From: Phoebastria nigripes
Lineage: Eukaryota > Chordata > Aves > Procellariiformes > Diomedeidae
Length of the DNA stretch: 64,000 bases
Direction of reading: 5' to 3'
Assembly: GCA_035582835.1 (NCBI GenBank)
Contig: JAYKAV010000415.1
Span: 30,978-94,977, forward strand
In this document: positions 8,977 through 23,416 of the stretch, piece by piece
Layout: each line of letters starts with the position of its first letter
How positions within the stretch are numbered: position 1 is the first letter of the stretch
Notes under the pieces: generated by a model
Databases searched by the model: none
What the model saw: the letters and a program-made list of their open reading frames with translations, nothing else
What the model was told of the DNA's origin: nothing
Translations under genes and position numbers: made by a program

Positions 8977-11900
8977 TCGGCTAAAAGTCTTCTGAAGATC
9001 TTTCTGGGTTTACTCAAAGTTTCTGATTTGGAAATGTTTTGTTCAGGGAGACAGTCTAGAAAAACATACACCACAGAAAGAGCAATGTGCTCTTCCACCT
9101 CAGATTTTGTCCTCTGTGATAACCTTTTTTTTTGGCTAGAAGTGCTGTTTGGTATGATGAAATGTCATCACTGGGATCTATCACAGAACTGGCCTCAATC
9201 ACATAGGCTTTTTTAAGCAGAGGGACTAACAAATATTCTTCAGTCTGTAGGGGAAGGCAAAATATTTGGGGTGTATACTTTTTTTTTAAAAGGTATAGTC
9301 TTGAGACCTGTGGTATAGAAGAAGGTTTACCAGACAAAAGAGTGCTTATTCACCCAGGATGTTCCCTTTGGTTTCAAAAGCACATGCATGTGCCAACACT
9401 CTGCCTATCACATGCTGAACTGGTGGCTCTAATAAGCCTGACTGTCCTGGAGACGCCTGACATGTATGGAAACTTCTGGTCTGGGACTTGCAGTGGCTCC
9501 CTTGTAAGACACTGTGGACAGGGAACACACCACCTTTTTTTGAGCAGTAAGTTTCTCCCAGGGGAAAAATACTGTGGTGCAGCTGAGAGGGGCTGCTTGC
9601 CTAGAAAGTGAATTGCTGAAATCCTTTAGGGAAGGTCCACTTCTGACAGACTATGTGCTGTTGAAAAAGATATTATCTGACAATCAATAGCTGATGGCTT
9701 CTGCTCTAGGCCTTCAGAGCCTTTTATCAGCCCAGAGTCACCCAGAGCAAGTGCAGATTTCCTAGTGATGGGAAAGATTTAGCACCTTTCCCATCAGGTT
9801 ACTTACTCAGCTGAGTTGGGGAAGTCATGCCACAGCATCTACGGTGACCTTTGGAGGCTGTGGAAAGCAGCTTCCTAAGCTCTCCTGGAAAACTCTGTGG
9901 GATGGAGCCAGCTCCCAGGCCTTAGTGAACGCTGCCCAGGGTCAGGGAAGGGTCCTGTTTATGAAGCCCTGAGATAACTGATGGGGGTGGTAGGTTGGCT
10001 CTTCCTTCAAAAAGAAGAGCCTCTCCAAAGGGGCTGAAGGGCTTGCTTGCTTCTGGCATCAAGAAAGGTTCTTCCCTTATCTAGACTGCCTTATTTTCCT
10101 TTAATATTATTCAAAATAAAAACCCATTTAAAAGAGAAACTGCCGATGCTGGAACAGTTTATTTACCTACCCAGGGGAATGAAGAGCCTATAATATGTAA
10201 TTTAATGTATGCTAGGGTCCCTTTTGCTGATAGAAAAAGTAAGATGCTTATATAATGGTTGCTTTTTCCCTATAGGTATGAGTGAATGAAATGAGAAGTT
10301 TAATGATATCATCTTGTTACTCTGCTGCCTATAGACTGTAAGCCTTAGATTCATAATTGCATTAAGAACCATAGCTTATGCTGATCATTAACAAGGAAAA
10401 TTTCACACTAGAGATTCATTGTACTAAAGACCAGTTAAATTACAGTATGCGTATGCACATTACAGATATTCTTTAAAATGATTAAAGAATGATTCTTTCT
10501 TTAAAATGCTATAGTTAGAAGAAATTACCTTGCATATTTCTCTCAGTGTGAAACTAAAGCCTGGAAAAAGATTACTTAGTGTTTGTAGTATTTGACTTCT
10601 TTCACTGTAAAAATCTATCTTTTTCCTGCCACTCCCAGCTCCAATTACTCTGCCAGTTTTCCAGTGACCGACAGTAAAAATGTTATGGAGGTAGACTTAT
10701 TAATACTTTTTTGCTCAGCGGAGCAGTATCCCTCCTTGGCTATTTGGGCAAAATAACAAGAACCAATGTCAAAAGTGGATACTGTGTCACTGAAGGTGCC
10801 TGGAAAAGAACAAAAAATTTAAAACAGGAAAGCACAATATTCTACTCTGGCCTGCTACGCTGAACTGCTTTATTTAGCATTTCTGCTCTAGAAAGCTTAC
10901 AGAAGAAATGCAAAGAAGAATAGAGGATAACAGCATTGAAGGAACTACATATACACCCCTCTCTTTTGGACATGAAATAGATTGAACAGTTGATAAGACG
11001 TAATTAGGAACCCATCTTGCAGTTATGCATTCATATGAGAGAGGACTGCAGATCAAGGGTCTATCAAATAATTAGTTTTTCTTAAACATGCACCTAATTA
11101 AATGGCAAGATACAGCAATTCTGATTCTCTCCCTAATGTGCTACTTAAAGGGTCAAGGAATAGGGCTTCAGATAGATCCTCCTTCTGGGAAATAAATGCA
11201 TTCCTCTTTTCCTGAGCATTACACAATGAATTTACTAATTAGTCAGGACAGATAATTGCTCTTGTTCACTTTGAGAGAGCCTGTTACTGCTGGTGTTTTG
11301 TGTGTGCGTGTGGTGGTGTTGGTTTTCTTTTGTTTTGATTTTTAACACTTTATTTCCCCAGTAGTTGCCCCTTACCAATCTTTGCCTGGGCGGTTGTTAC
11401 CTTGGACACGAGCACTGCAGCAAAGGAACTGAAAACATAATCCATGGAGGATAAAGATGGTGTGGGATCCTGGCTTTCTGATAAATAACTCTAAATAATG
11501 TATCAAAAAAATATTCAGTGGATGCTTCTGTGGACCCAGAAGAGTAGGTTTTGCCAGAGAGAGAACCGGGAGAGAGCCCCAGCTTTGCCCCCTGGAATTT
11601 AATCTGAACACCAAAGGCAGCCTGAGATGGAGGCAGGGTTGGAGCACTGGGCACTGTGTCTCAAGATGTAAATATGGATTAAGAAAATCTTACAACAAAA
11701 TAGCCCTGAATTTCCTTATCCCAGAAGTGGGTCAGCTTCAAACTGCCTTTAGGGAATGTATAGCCTTATCTCTTAGAGTGTTTTAACACTCTATAACAAT
11801 GTGTAGCAGGTTCAGACAAGCATATAAAGCAGAATTAACATTTGCTTCCTGACCCCTATATTGATTTGTGCTTATCAAATTAACAATCCTATTCAGCTAA

Positions 11901-11985
11901 TCGTGTGGATATAGTTTATTTTGCTGTGCTTTTGTTTTGCTAATCAACTTATATGTAAATTAGAGAAAAATAAAATGATCTTTAC
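8977..11985. other. AT-rich DNA without a recognisable gene
   Basis: Several 60-93-codon frames overlap on opposite strands at 9028-9611 and 11372-11654. None shows a known motif. No further CR1 sequence is visible after 8976. Confidence 0.5.
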
Positions 11986-12088
11986 CTGCCCTTTATTACA
12001 AGAGGAAATAATGTGTCTAAAAGTTTCAGCAAATAGCAAGACTTTGGAGGCTGCTGAGTCATAAACTTGGTACTGAATTTGTCTCCAT
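11986..12088 (-). other. Candidate internal exon, 103 bp (minus strand)
   Basis: On the minus strand a pyrimidine-rich acceptor ending CACACACCTAG precedes base 12088, and a strong donor GGGCAG|GTAAAG follows base 11986. Two of three frames are open throughout; one reads WRQIQYQVYDSAASK near its start and ends on a complete CAG codon. I do not recognise the peptide. Good-looking pseudo-exons are common in long introns, so this is only a candidate. Confidence 0.18.
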
Positions 12089-15000
12089 CTAGGTGTGTGG
12101 ATAAAAACTTGATTGCTTCTGATTGATAGTATATTTTGTGGGAGCCACCAGACTGAGGGTAGAATTTGAAGTTCAGATTTACAGTTCACACTCTCTGTTA
12201 TTTTATGTTTACAGTAATAAATGCAGGTGTTTTGCTAGAATTTCCAATGCCCTTCTGAATCAGTTCCCGTTTCAAAGGCAGTCCTAATAATTAGCCAAAA
12301 TTCTGGGACATATTTTCAATTGCATTGGAAGGACAGATTTTTTTTTTTTTTTTTTTTTTTTTAAATGGATGTCCATCAGTAATCATTTTGACTGTCTTTT
12401 GGGGGATCCTGCAGATCTTTCAGTTGGTTACACTTTCCATAGGATAAAATCCTGCCAGTAAGAATCTGTCTTGGATCACAAAAACACACAACTGCATAAC
12501 ATGAGCATGTTTGCACACATTTTTTCTAGGTAGAGAGGACAGCACCAAGCACAAGTATGTTTTAAGGACCAATTTATAATTTCTTTTTGGACTGCTGCTG
12601 ACTATTTCTGTGTCTTTCTGCAGGCTGATGAGCTCTCACTGATGCCTCATGTCATTCCACTCATGGCTACAGCAGTTGTTTAGTATCATCCGTTCATCTT
12701 GAGCCTAGTCAGCTGCATGCTGCATTTCTGTTTCCTCAAGAAATCTAGGTGTATATAACGTTGATTTTTTTTTTAAAAAACAGATTTTTTCACTTCTCCA
12801 TGCTGAACTAACTCCTAAAGAACAAATAGATGAACTGCATGAAGACTGAGATTACCTTGCTCTTTTCTCCCTAGTAATTATTTATGAGCACACAGCTGCT
12901 ATACTAGGCAAAGTTCATAGCAAAAGACATGAAAGTTGAAGGTAGGCAAATGTGGAAAAAAAAATGTTATGAGATACTACAAAGGCAAGTAAATTGTTCT
13001 GAGTTCCCCCTTGAATCTGTTTGTAGTCAGATTGCATGTACTTTTAAACTCATCTAATTTTTCACAGAGATTTCATTACAATTTTCATTTAAACATATTT
13101 TCATTTAAATCTATGCAGAAATTCAGCAGATCATTTGGACTTGCTGTCATTTATTCTTTGACTAAGAAATTAATTTTCTCAACATTTGCAAGTTTATTCA
13201 TCAGTCTTAATTTAAATTTCTAAAAATGTTAGATCCTTTGAAGAAATTCAGTATCTGGATTACTCATTTCTCTGACCTAACTGAATAGTTCTGACACTTC
13301 ACACTTTTTGTATAGAGAGAGTTAACTTTAATCTTTTGCAAAGGTTATTTGGATAAAAGTAGGATCCAATTAACCTACATTATTAACAATTGCATCTTGC
13401 TATTCATATAGGTTATGAATAGACTCATTAACAAAACTGATAAAACAGACATAGGATCACTGTGACTGAGTATGCACCATGCAACTCAAGCTATTGCTAT
13501 TTTTTATACCAGTTTATAATTCTGTTACAATAATAACTTGGTGGCTTGATGAAAGGTATTGTATATACAGATATACACACACTAAGGGCTCTTGTTGGTG
13601 GATTACCTGCTCAGCTCTNGCTACTCTGTGAAGCCTCTGCAAGTGCATCACCTCCTGAAAGATTCCCACAGCTTTACCTCACAGTTCTGCCTTAAATGCA
13701 AAGGGCATCAGGGACACTTGAGAAAGAGCACAAAATGGAGGCCCAGAGGCATGAGGACTCTGGCACTGCATTGTCTTTGAGGCACCCACCATGTGTGATG
13801 CCGATCCTGTTAACATAGCACTCTAAATGTGTGAGTTCACACAGAACAGTGCCAAAAACACTGCACTGCAACTCTTTCACTTTACCCAAGCAACTCAAAG
13901 GATTTCCAAGCTATATTTTTTACTGGAGTTCTCCAGCTGCTGCTGAGGCTGTACTGTTCCACTGAATTTACTCTTAAACCATATATGTTTATTGTATGCA
14001 TGTGAGACTACTGCCAAATAGCTTCTAGTTGCCTGAAACTGTTGTGCAGTTGCACTCTATGGCAATACCTTCTTGAGCATGGTACTTGCTGTATTAAATA
14101 TGTATTTTTTTAAAAAAAGCCTATTCTCAGACATATGATGCAAAATAGCATTACTGACTTTGTGTGTGTTCATATGATAAGACTATTTTAATTATCTTGA
14201 AGTATTGCTGGTACAATAAATTTTAGACTCAAACTACAATGTATGTCTGAGTTACACAACTGTAATTCTGACCTATGGTAATGTTTTTGGGGAAGAANGA
14301 TGAGAGTGGGGGAAAAGGAGAAAAAATGTACAGGATTTATCAAGATTGTATAACCAGATCATAGCTACCCAATTATTTTACTGATGTTTGCACTGATGCT
14401 AATGAAAATGCACTAGTGCAACCTCCTAATGAAAATGTATTCTGCTTTTGCAAAGCTTTACCCCCCAAAAATAAAAAAAAAAAACCAACACCAAAACCTG
14501 CCTTTTATGTGGAAATGTGTTCAGTCCTAAAATATGTATCCTTCGTGCTTCAGTGGAAGACTCTCCAGAAGAGGGACTGCTGGTGTGCTTTCAGGGACAC
14601 GTACTAGGACCAGCTCTGCTGAACCCTGAACTAAACTTTAATTTAACTGGAGCTAACCATGTAGTAAAGTTACAAAAGAAATGGAATTGGAGTAATCAGG
14701 TACTATGTAAACAGTAGAACTGAGTGTACTGGGAATATTTGTATCTGTACTGCATATTGTGTGGTGCTGTTTGGTGTATTACATAGGTAGGATAACTTTG
14801 CTCTTCTAGAGAACCCAATGCAAAATTTCTGGAAGTAGGCTGGCAATTAATACAATCAAACTAGTAGAATCTGGACAAACTATGAGCTGAATTCCTGTCT
14901 GTCAGTCTTTTCAGCTATAGGTGCAAACCGAATTTCATACCAAATTCAAATTCATACCATCTGCACAGATGTGGCACCACAGTCTACAGCTGTCTCGGAG

Positions 15001-17409
15001 TGCTTCATAAAACAAAGTCAGAAGGTAGATTCCTGACTTCCAGATCCCACTTCCAGCTTTTATCCTTTCATACACAACAGTAAACTCAGCAATGAGTCTT
15101 TTTTTCTAATGGGAGATAGATTAATGCATTAATGCAGCCTTTCCTTTGAGTGGAATCAAAATTCCTTGAGACAGCTTTGCCAAAATTATCCCATCTTCTC
15201 ATTAAAAGAGAGACTGGTCCATCAAGGTCATTGTCAATATGAACTAATAAAGTAATGAAGCAGGAGGCTGATACATGTCTGACCTTTCCACAATATATTT
15301 TAGAGCTAAACAAGGCTTTTCTTTTTCCACCTCCTCAAATATTCGTGATTAATTCACTTTTTAAATGCAATATAACTGACTTTCCAATTCTGTGAAAAAA
15401 AAAAAGAAGCAGATTTATGCTTGGGAAAACTACCAAAGCAGTGTTACTCATCTTGTTTTACATAGGAGTTAAAGGTGGCCTGCGAAACCACAACAGTTTA
15501 AAAAAGCAAAACATAGCAAAAATGCATCACGCATGTATGGGTGAGGTCTCTTTTTCTCACCTCGTGTAACTTATAAGGAACCCTTGGCAGCATATTTGGG
15601 TGCTGTCTCATGACTGCTCTTGTCAACACCAGCTGCTGGGCTCAGGGTCACGTTCTTTTGTTTAATTGTTTAAGTTGGAAAACTTGTAAGCCTAAGNGTA
15701 AAAGTATGACCTTATAAAGCAGTAGCATCTCGTTTATTCAACAGCAAAGTGCTTTATCATTCTATCTAAATGGAAAAACTGCAGCATGTAAAACCTGGTC
15801 CATAGGTTTTTTTGGAGGGTTTTTGGATTGGGGAGGGGTGGTGTTTTTTTGTTAAGAGATCTTTTATTATACAAAAATTGAAAAAACAGTAAGAACATAG
15901 ACAAGGAACAGCTTGCACAGAATTTTGTACCTTTAAAATAGTTCTTTCTTTGAAAGGATAAGTAGCCTTGCACAGTCTTATATAGAACACATGGATTTTA
16001 ACAAGATTAAATAAATTTGGAAAGTAATGTACGCAGCTTACTTTATGGCCAGTTAATATTTGTTCCTTTTGCAAGATGGAGAAAATAAATTTTTACACAA
16101 TTCACTTCTGTTGTCAGTGCTAGAAAAAACAGGAAAATAAACTTGGATCTCAACAGACAACTTAATTATGTTACCAGTGTTTCTTTACAAACACAATTTT
16201 CACCTGTTTTGAAGTCTGTCCAATTTAAATTCCTATTTTCACCCTGAAAAGGCAGTTTCACTACAGGAATCCCACATATGGCAGGGAAAGAGGTAGTAAA
16301 GAGAGTTAGTATTAGCCTTTGATTTCTAAATACTGTGCTCACTATCTAAGCCCCATCAAATGAAAATAAGCTGGAGGATCTCATCCCACCCCCTGTTTGT
16401 GGATATTGCAGAATTGTTATATAGTTCAGCAGTTTGGCAAAAGCAGCAGTCTCTGCTTAAAAGAAGCCCAGAGAATTAAATAAAATAGGTCCCCTTGCTT
16501 CAGACAGAAGTGTGTTGTCAGACCATATAAAGAAATGTTTACTGGGGCTTGCCTGCCCTGCTCTGGCTCATGGCCGGGGATCTCTGCAGCGGTGAGGAGG
16601 GTACCGGAGGTGGCTCACCATAGATGGAGCTTTCTGAAGGTCAACTTTATTCTGCTCCCCCTTCTTCCTCTCCAAAGCTGTGTTTAGTTGTTCCTATAGT
16701 GTTTATGATTCTTACTGTTGTGACTCATATTGCAACATCAAGATGAACTATTAATTTGTAGCCCCTTGAATATAAAGAGGGGAGATGTGAAAGTTTGGTT
16801 CTGCTCGCTTTATTTAGCAGTCTGCAAAACGAGACTCAGAAGGGATTTCTAATTTGCTTCCTCCTGAGAGGAGACCTGTTTAAGCCTAAAGCTGTTTTGA
16901 ATTGGTTTGCAGAATAAAAGCATACTGATGCAAGCACATATGCTACAACTTTTACTTCACAAGAGGTTTGTTATTTCACAGGTGCATTTTGTGTATGAAG
17001 TTTACATAGGGGAAAAAAAAGACAAAGAAAACGGCAAGTAATTAGCTCTATTCCCTCCTTCTTCAAAGGGCTATTCAGAGGTAACTCGGGAAGTTCATTA
17101 TAAGCCTGCCTCTTCCATCCTTGTTAGAGTACCACTTTACTTTTCATGTAAGCAGGCTGAGCTTGTCATTTGTGACAGTAGAGCCATCTGCAACCTTTTC
17201 TGCGCCCTCTATTTTTCCCCCAGCTTCACTAGCTCAGGTAGAGTCTACTTTCATTTCCATCACCACAGGCACAACTATGATATGAGTTTTTTTCCCTAAG
17301 CCTGAGACTCTAAATTGAATAAATTTTGTTTATAGCTGCTGACAGAGTATTCTCCTCAGGGAGGCAGATTATTTTAGAGCAAGGAGTCTTAGGGTGCATC
17401 ACAGCTTAC
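12089..17409. other. AT-rich DNA without a recognisable gene
   Basis: Contains a 25-base T run (12338-12362), short A runs, and frames of up to 102 codons (15766-16074, minus) without motifs. Ns occur at 13619, 14298 and 15697. A small GC-richer patch lies near 16540-16630. Confidence 0.5.
12338..12362. repeat. Poly(T) run, 25 bases
   Basis: An uninterrupted T homopolymer. It could be the poly(A) end of a minus-strand retrocopy, but I recognise no gene-like sequence beside it. Confidence 0.9.
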
Positions 17410-17494
17410 CTGAGCTATTGCTTCAGGCTGTCTGCAAACTCTGGAAGACAACAGCGAGTTGCCTCATTATGCTGTCAAGCTTTCCTTGATGTCC
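17410..17494 (-). other. Candidate internal or terminal exon, 85 bp (minus strand)
   Basis: On the minus strand an acceptor with a good pyrimidine tract (TTTTCTGTTCTTCAG) precedes 17494, and a near-consensus donor CTCAG|GTAAGC follows 17410. One frame is open for 23 codons (GHQGKLDSIMRQLAVVFQ..) and then reaches TGA inside the exon, so it could be the end of a reading frame or a noncoding exon. The peptide is not recognised. The strand is the same as that of the splice donor in the CpG-rich block at 60.6 kb. Confidence 0.22.
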
Positions 17495-20418
17495 CTGAAG
17501 AACAGAAAACTGCAGACTGATTAAAGCGCAGACCACGGTGTTTTTATTTATTTATTTTAAAAGCACCTTTACAGCATGCAAACTTGCATGACTCCCTGTG
17601 ACATCTTCAGATTGTCTAATTCTTTTGGCATGGTACCAGCTGTTGGCTAGGAGTTTGTGAAGACCTGCAGTCAGCTAGTAATAAACACTGGAAACACTGT
17701 CTCCCAGAGAGACTTGGGAGGGATTTAGACCTTCTGAATATGGCTACTCGTGCTGATACCATAATCTGGATTTTGCAGGCATGTACTATTGTTCAGGCTC
17801 GGCTTTCATTATTTCCTGTAGTTCTAGAATATCTCAGTAAATCTCTTTCATCTTTTCTCTTTAAACCTCTTAAAATGTAAAACTCTTTCTCTGTCAGCCC
17901 TCAGCCTTCTATTAGGAAAGAAATCCTCTTAAATATATGTCTGAGTTCAAGATTTGTTTTGTGTGAATTTTGAACCTTAAATGCCAAGTTCAAAGATGTA
18001 ACCTGTGGACCCATTTTCATGTTTCCTGAGGCATAGAAATGGTCCCCTGCTATATATGCAATAGCAAAACCTTTTGAATGTAGAAAAGAAAGTATAGGGA
18101 AAAAATGGTGATTGTTGATTCCTTTTCTGAATGAACACAATATATTAATTCTTATATCCTTTCTGTGATATGTATACCAAATATTTTTCACATTAAAAAT
18201 TATTGTAAAATTACCTTTATATTAATTATTTTTTCTGTCTCTCTCTTTCCTGGAATTGTGACTTTCAACTAATAGTTAAATTTTGCCATTAGGTAGGCCA
18301 TAACTACCTGTCATAAATATTTGCTGGAGTACTAATTTATGTGTAACCATTCAATTAGAGCATATAGTAGTACTTACAGAGCTGGCCTTGCAGCCTTTCT
18401 TTTTATTGTAATGGTGCCACAGGTTAAAATTCAGATTACACTGATTTACTGTTAGGCACGTGGAAACTTTTGAATGGTCAGCATAGTGCTGTGAACTTAA
18501 TTTGGGTGTTATTGGGATGGTAGTGATTTTAAGTTTTGTTCCTGCAATAAGCTCATTTAAGGTAAATAAAAATACTTTTTTTCCATAACCCAGAATAAGA
18601 CTATGCAAAACTTCGTTTAAACCACAACCTCCAATATCTGACCCCAGGCTTCCTATTTATTATATGGATCTATTTTATTTTCAGTGAAATACTCAATAGG
18701 TTATTAACAATATTCTCTGGACAGCTGAGTTGGAGATTGTCTTGTATTCTTTGACTTCAGCTACTTCTTTCAGTTGCCAAAGCATACAAATGAGAGAATT
18801 TTCAAAGGAGTTTTTCCTCTGGATATCTCTTAAAAAGAAAAGCTAAAATTCAGACAGAAAATACAGGAGGAGGAAAGCTGCATTATGTCAGGATTATGAG
18901 CATGGGAAAACTCACCTAGTATGGATGCTTGCTGTACTCTGTTTTAGGTCTTGTGTTTTCTTTGGTGTGGTTTTTCTTGGTTTTGTTTTATGGGGTTTTT
19001 TAAGTGTTAACTGAACTCTCTGGAGAACAGGAAGAAATAGAAATTCCCAATTCCTTTTCCTTTTCTTTTCTTTCAAGATACTAATACATGTCAATGTAAA
19101 AAAACCCAGAAAGTCTTCCTATGCACTTGGTGTATAGCCATGCCCGAAGTAGGTTCAGTATGGATGAGGATCTTTCAGCACAATCATAGAATCAATCCTT
19201 TTACCGATATTAAGCACTATTGGATAAATTGGTTCATCTTTAACTACCTCTGTTTTTAACTTGTCTCCTGATACTTTTAGTCCATTTCCTAAAGGAAACC
19301 AGAGTTAGACAGATTTACACTGTTGGTCTCTGGTCCTCCTCTTTCTTCCCCAGTTTGCAACCATTGACAAACTTGCCATATGTTTGACCTGATGGTACAG
19401 GTTCCAAAGATGCTACATTTTTGTAGATATCATGAGGGTGTAGTTAAAAAGGAGAGAGAGCACAAGAGACACATCATTAGCATCTTTTTTAAGGAAGTGG
19501 CTGCAGTGGGAACTCACCTCCATAAGACAGGGAAGTAGCCAGGCTCAGAGGATTTTTATTTTTATTCAGTGAATCATGTAGGTCAATGTTCTCTAATGAA
19601 GACGAAATAGATGTGGAATTAGAAGATGGCTATGTAGTGTATGTCCTACAATCCACTCAAGTTACTCAACTCTTCTGCTCATACCTTCCCTAACTCTCTG
19701 CCTTGCCTTTAGTACTACTGAGCTTTGGAAACTTGTTATATCAAATTCTGTGTTGGAACTGTGATATTACTGAAATTGGCACATAGTAAAATAATTTTTT
19801 TACCGCTCAAAGCTTACAGGTTGACATTTTTGTAGGCAGCACCTTCTGAAGTTGGTTAAAATGACAGGAGTTGATCAGCCAAATGTTAACCAGTTGGAAG
19901 ATGGGTTGCTGGACAACTGATACTTCAAGTTTTTCAGTAGGCTGCAGCCTGTTTTTACTCCATCAAAGATCTTGAGGAGATAGATTACTAAATTTTAAAT
20001 ATACAAATAGTGCTGTTAGATTTACCCTAGCTTTTTTAGTTGCTTAAAATGGCAATCTTTTAGGGAGACCTATAAGCTCTGAAGCAAGAATCTGAGGGAG
20101 AAGTGGTAGTTACTTGTTTCCATTCTGAGGTGTTGATTCACAATCACACATGTTCTGTCATATCCAACACTATTAGAAGTCAGTTTTCATGATAAAAGAT
20201 ATGAACTGATTTCATAGGCTACACAAGCTTATAAACACACAAACTGCAATAACGTCTTGTTTGTGTTTCACTTGTGTCTATTGGTACTCTTTTACTTAGT
20301 GATTAATTTCTTTGTTGTGATGTACTGTACCATTACCTACTGTCATGCAGTGTATACCCAGATATTAAGAAATACAATGGTGAATACTGAGCAGATAATT
20401 TCAGAAATTCTTTAACTT

Positions 20419-20439
20419 AAAAAAAAAAAAAAAAAAAAA
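20419..20439. repeat. Poly(A) run, 21 bases
   Basis: An uninterrupted A homopolymer without a recognisable retrocopy upstream. Confidence 0.9.
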
Positions 20440-22889
20440 GCATGATTTATTTTTTAAATTTCTGCTAAAGCTTCNTTTGGGTCACTCCTTAACTGGTCAG
20501 GCTTATCCCTACTAATTGAAATTGTACCACAGATTTTGGGACCACTTTAAAGGAAGTGGTTTGACTATCACGGCTTTAAATGTAGTTGAAACAAGCTTTT
20601 AATCATTTGGGCACTCACAATAATAGTTCCGTACTATTACTTGAACCATCAAAGAAATTCAGCCACTCCAGACTTCAGGTAATGCTGGCAAGTTCTTCAG
20701 CTTAGATTGTTCTTTGTGTAAAATAGCTCATGTTTAATTCCCCATGAAATAAAATTTTACTATTATGGTTGGCTGTGATGAGATTACAAGGAGAAATAGG
20801 GGGTGAAAGGAATGAAATTCAATTTATTTCCCCTGGTGTTGCAATATATCACACCTTCTATCTGTTTTGCATGATCTAGAGGAAAATAATTTCATGTCAG
20901 TCAAAAAATTCAGGAGGACTCTGAAAAAGTCTTCACACTAAACAATTGGGGAAAAACAACTTAAGTGTATAAGTAACAAATAGCTCAGAATAGCTAATTC
21001 CTTTCACTGTGTCTGACAACAGACCCCTAAAAATTGCAGTGCCTGTTTGGGAAGGGGGTTGGAGAAAATGCTATGTCACAAAATGCATCGTGTATTGTCA
21101 TGTGTAGCTATTGCAGAAAACTGATAATGTACTGAAGATGCTGAGCTTCACAAAATATGCATGTAGCTGGAATCACGTTTCATGTTCTCAAGGATGTGTT
21201 GGTAACAAAAATGAAGAGTATAGGCAGGGACAGAAAAGTTTGGGCGTAAACTCTGGAGAAACCCAAGCCATTAATAATGTTTTCAATAGCCTGCATATTA
21301 TATTCATCCAGCAGATTACGTATAATAATAAGGACAGAAGTTGCAGATTTCCTTTCCTTCTCTGATGGCCTCTCACAGGTGAGAGTACACAAAATGTACT
21401 GTGAAAGTGCTTTTATATGTATCTTTGCTTGTAAACTTCTTTCCTAATCCTTATCTAAATGTTTGACCTTAAGTTTTGTTGAACACACATTATTCTTCCT
21501 TTACTGTTAAGCCATGGTGGGTTGTTGAAAAAGGTGAACTGTGATGTAGGGGTGCTTCTCTCATCTGTCATCTGAGATGGACAGATTAAACAAAGCATTG
21601 TGTGCATTTTGGGAGGGTTTTCTATTTGAAATATGTTAAAGTGTAGCAGGGCCTTGAAAGTGTTTTCCAACAAGGACGCTTTTTGTGAAGGCTGGTGTCA
21701 CCTAGCGCTGGGTTCCCTCTTCCTGTCTCAGACCAATGCCACCACAAGACAACAAAAAAGTATCACAACTTCCAATTATCTTTTGCCCTTCATATATTTT
21801 ATTGCCTGTTTATACTGTTACCATGTGCAATGTAAAACCTTTTGTGGTTGAGAGTTTAAACTGTTACTTTTATTAGCCTTTTAAACAAATGTTGTTCTTT
21901 CCAGAAATGTATACATTTTAAGGCCTTGATATTGTGCATGAGCTGACTTTGTTTATATGTGTCTGCGCATAATTCTGTGCTAAATTCTAGGAACCAGTTG
22001 AACCTCTTGCATCGACTTCATCTTACAATTCGAGCAAATCTGTTTATTAGCACTCACTTAAGAGGAACACACACCTGTATGTGAGCAGGTGAAACAAGAG
22101 TCTGGAATGAGGATCTAAGAGAATTTCAGTTTTGGAGGAAACTCGGGCTAAAAATTGTTACTTAAGAATATGTGAAGCCTCATGAAGAAAGATGAATTTT
22201 GAATACAGAGTGGGGTGGTAAGAACTTTGAATCACTTGGCTAATACATTTAATATGTTGTCCTAAGGTAGCGTTATTAAGCTTTCTAATTCAGCCTCTAT
22301 TACATGGAGGATATTTATTTAGATACATGAGATTATCTCGCTTAGGGAGGAAAAAAGTTTAAGAATATCTTGCTCATTTTATAGACAAATTGATACGTTT
22401 TATGGCTCATATATAGATTGGTTCCATGCAGCAAGCTAGGTCAGGGCAAGAATAAGAATTTTAGAAATATAGAATACATTGTGTGGAAATAAAGAACCAA
22501 GATTGAATTCTGTCCCATTATCTTTATGACATAAGATGAGCTGCATTTTAATAGTTAACTTTATTCTGAAACTACTTAGCTTATGTAGTCATAGCTATTG
22601 GACTGTAGAAACTGGAATTAGCACTGGACAAATCGGCTACTGCTATAGAAGGAGATAATAACCCACTATAGCACCTCTTGGGAAATATAAAAATAAAATA
22701 AACATAACTTGACACAGCTCAGTAAGTAGAAAGCATTTTATGGTCCTGTAGTTCTTATAGATCATGATTAAAGGTCTGAGTGCTACTGAAAATAATTTGA
22801 GGGGAGAAGTGTGATTAGTGTATTATATTCCCAATTTGACTTTTCTTTAAAAAGAAAAAAAAGTAAGTTTGACTGCTGAGACTGGGGCT

Positions 22890-22926
22890 ACTCGTTGTAA
22901 GTGTACACTCGTTGTAAGTGTACACT
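22890..22926 (+). repeat. 17-bp perfect tandem duplication, 2.2 copies
   Basis: The unit CTCGTTGTAAGTGTACA occurs at 22891-22907 and 22908-22924, with flanking bases also matching. The perfect copies imply a recent local duplication. Confidence 0.95.
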
Positions 22927-23416
22927 GTAGCAGAAGTAGTAGTGAACCCTGGCCATAACCCAGGCTTTCAATTCATCAGTCGATGACTGTTGACCTTATG
23001 CTGCTGCTTTTCTATCTGTGGGAAAGTCAGCTTGGGTATATCTCCTCAGTTTAGCCCCCAGCTTTCATAAAAGTATAAGAAATGAAGGGGGATTAGTCTT
23101 CACTAACTTTAGACAACTACAGTGTTTTGTGTGCCTCTGAACATAGGTCATCCTTAGCTCCTTTTTTAGTCAGCAACCCCCACATCTTTAGGATGATGTA
23201 AATCATGTTCTAAAAGGTCCTCTTTCTCTCCACTGTCATTCTAGACCACTTTTTGTGTTTAAAATCGGATGCAGATATCTGTATTTTGTCATCCTCAATC
23301 TCTCTCAAGAGCTGTGTCAGTCTGTCAAGACCAGACTCCAAACTCTGCTTTGGAGAAGACAGTGAAAAGCTGCCAGGCTTCATACGTTGCCCTAAGAGGC
23401 TCCTAACATGCCTGTG

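Noticed and set aside
19180..19200. AATCATAGAATCA, resembling a reversed CR1 octamer tail
   Set aside because: Only about 1.5 units, and the following sequence does not match a CR1 3' UTR.
19576..19694. Plus-strand acidic open frame after a good acceptor (TTTTTATTCAG)
   Set aside because: No poly(A) signal or donor at a sensible distance, and the peptide is not recognised; too weak to list.
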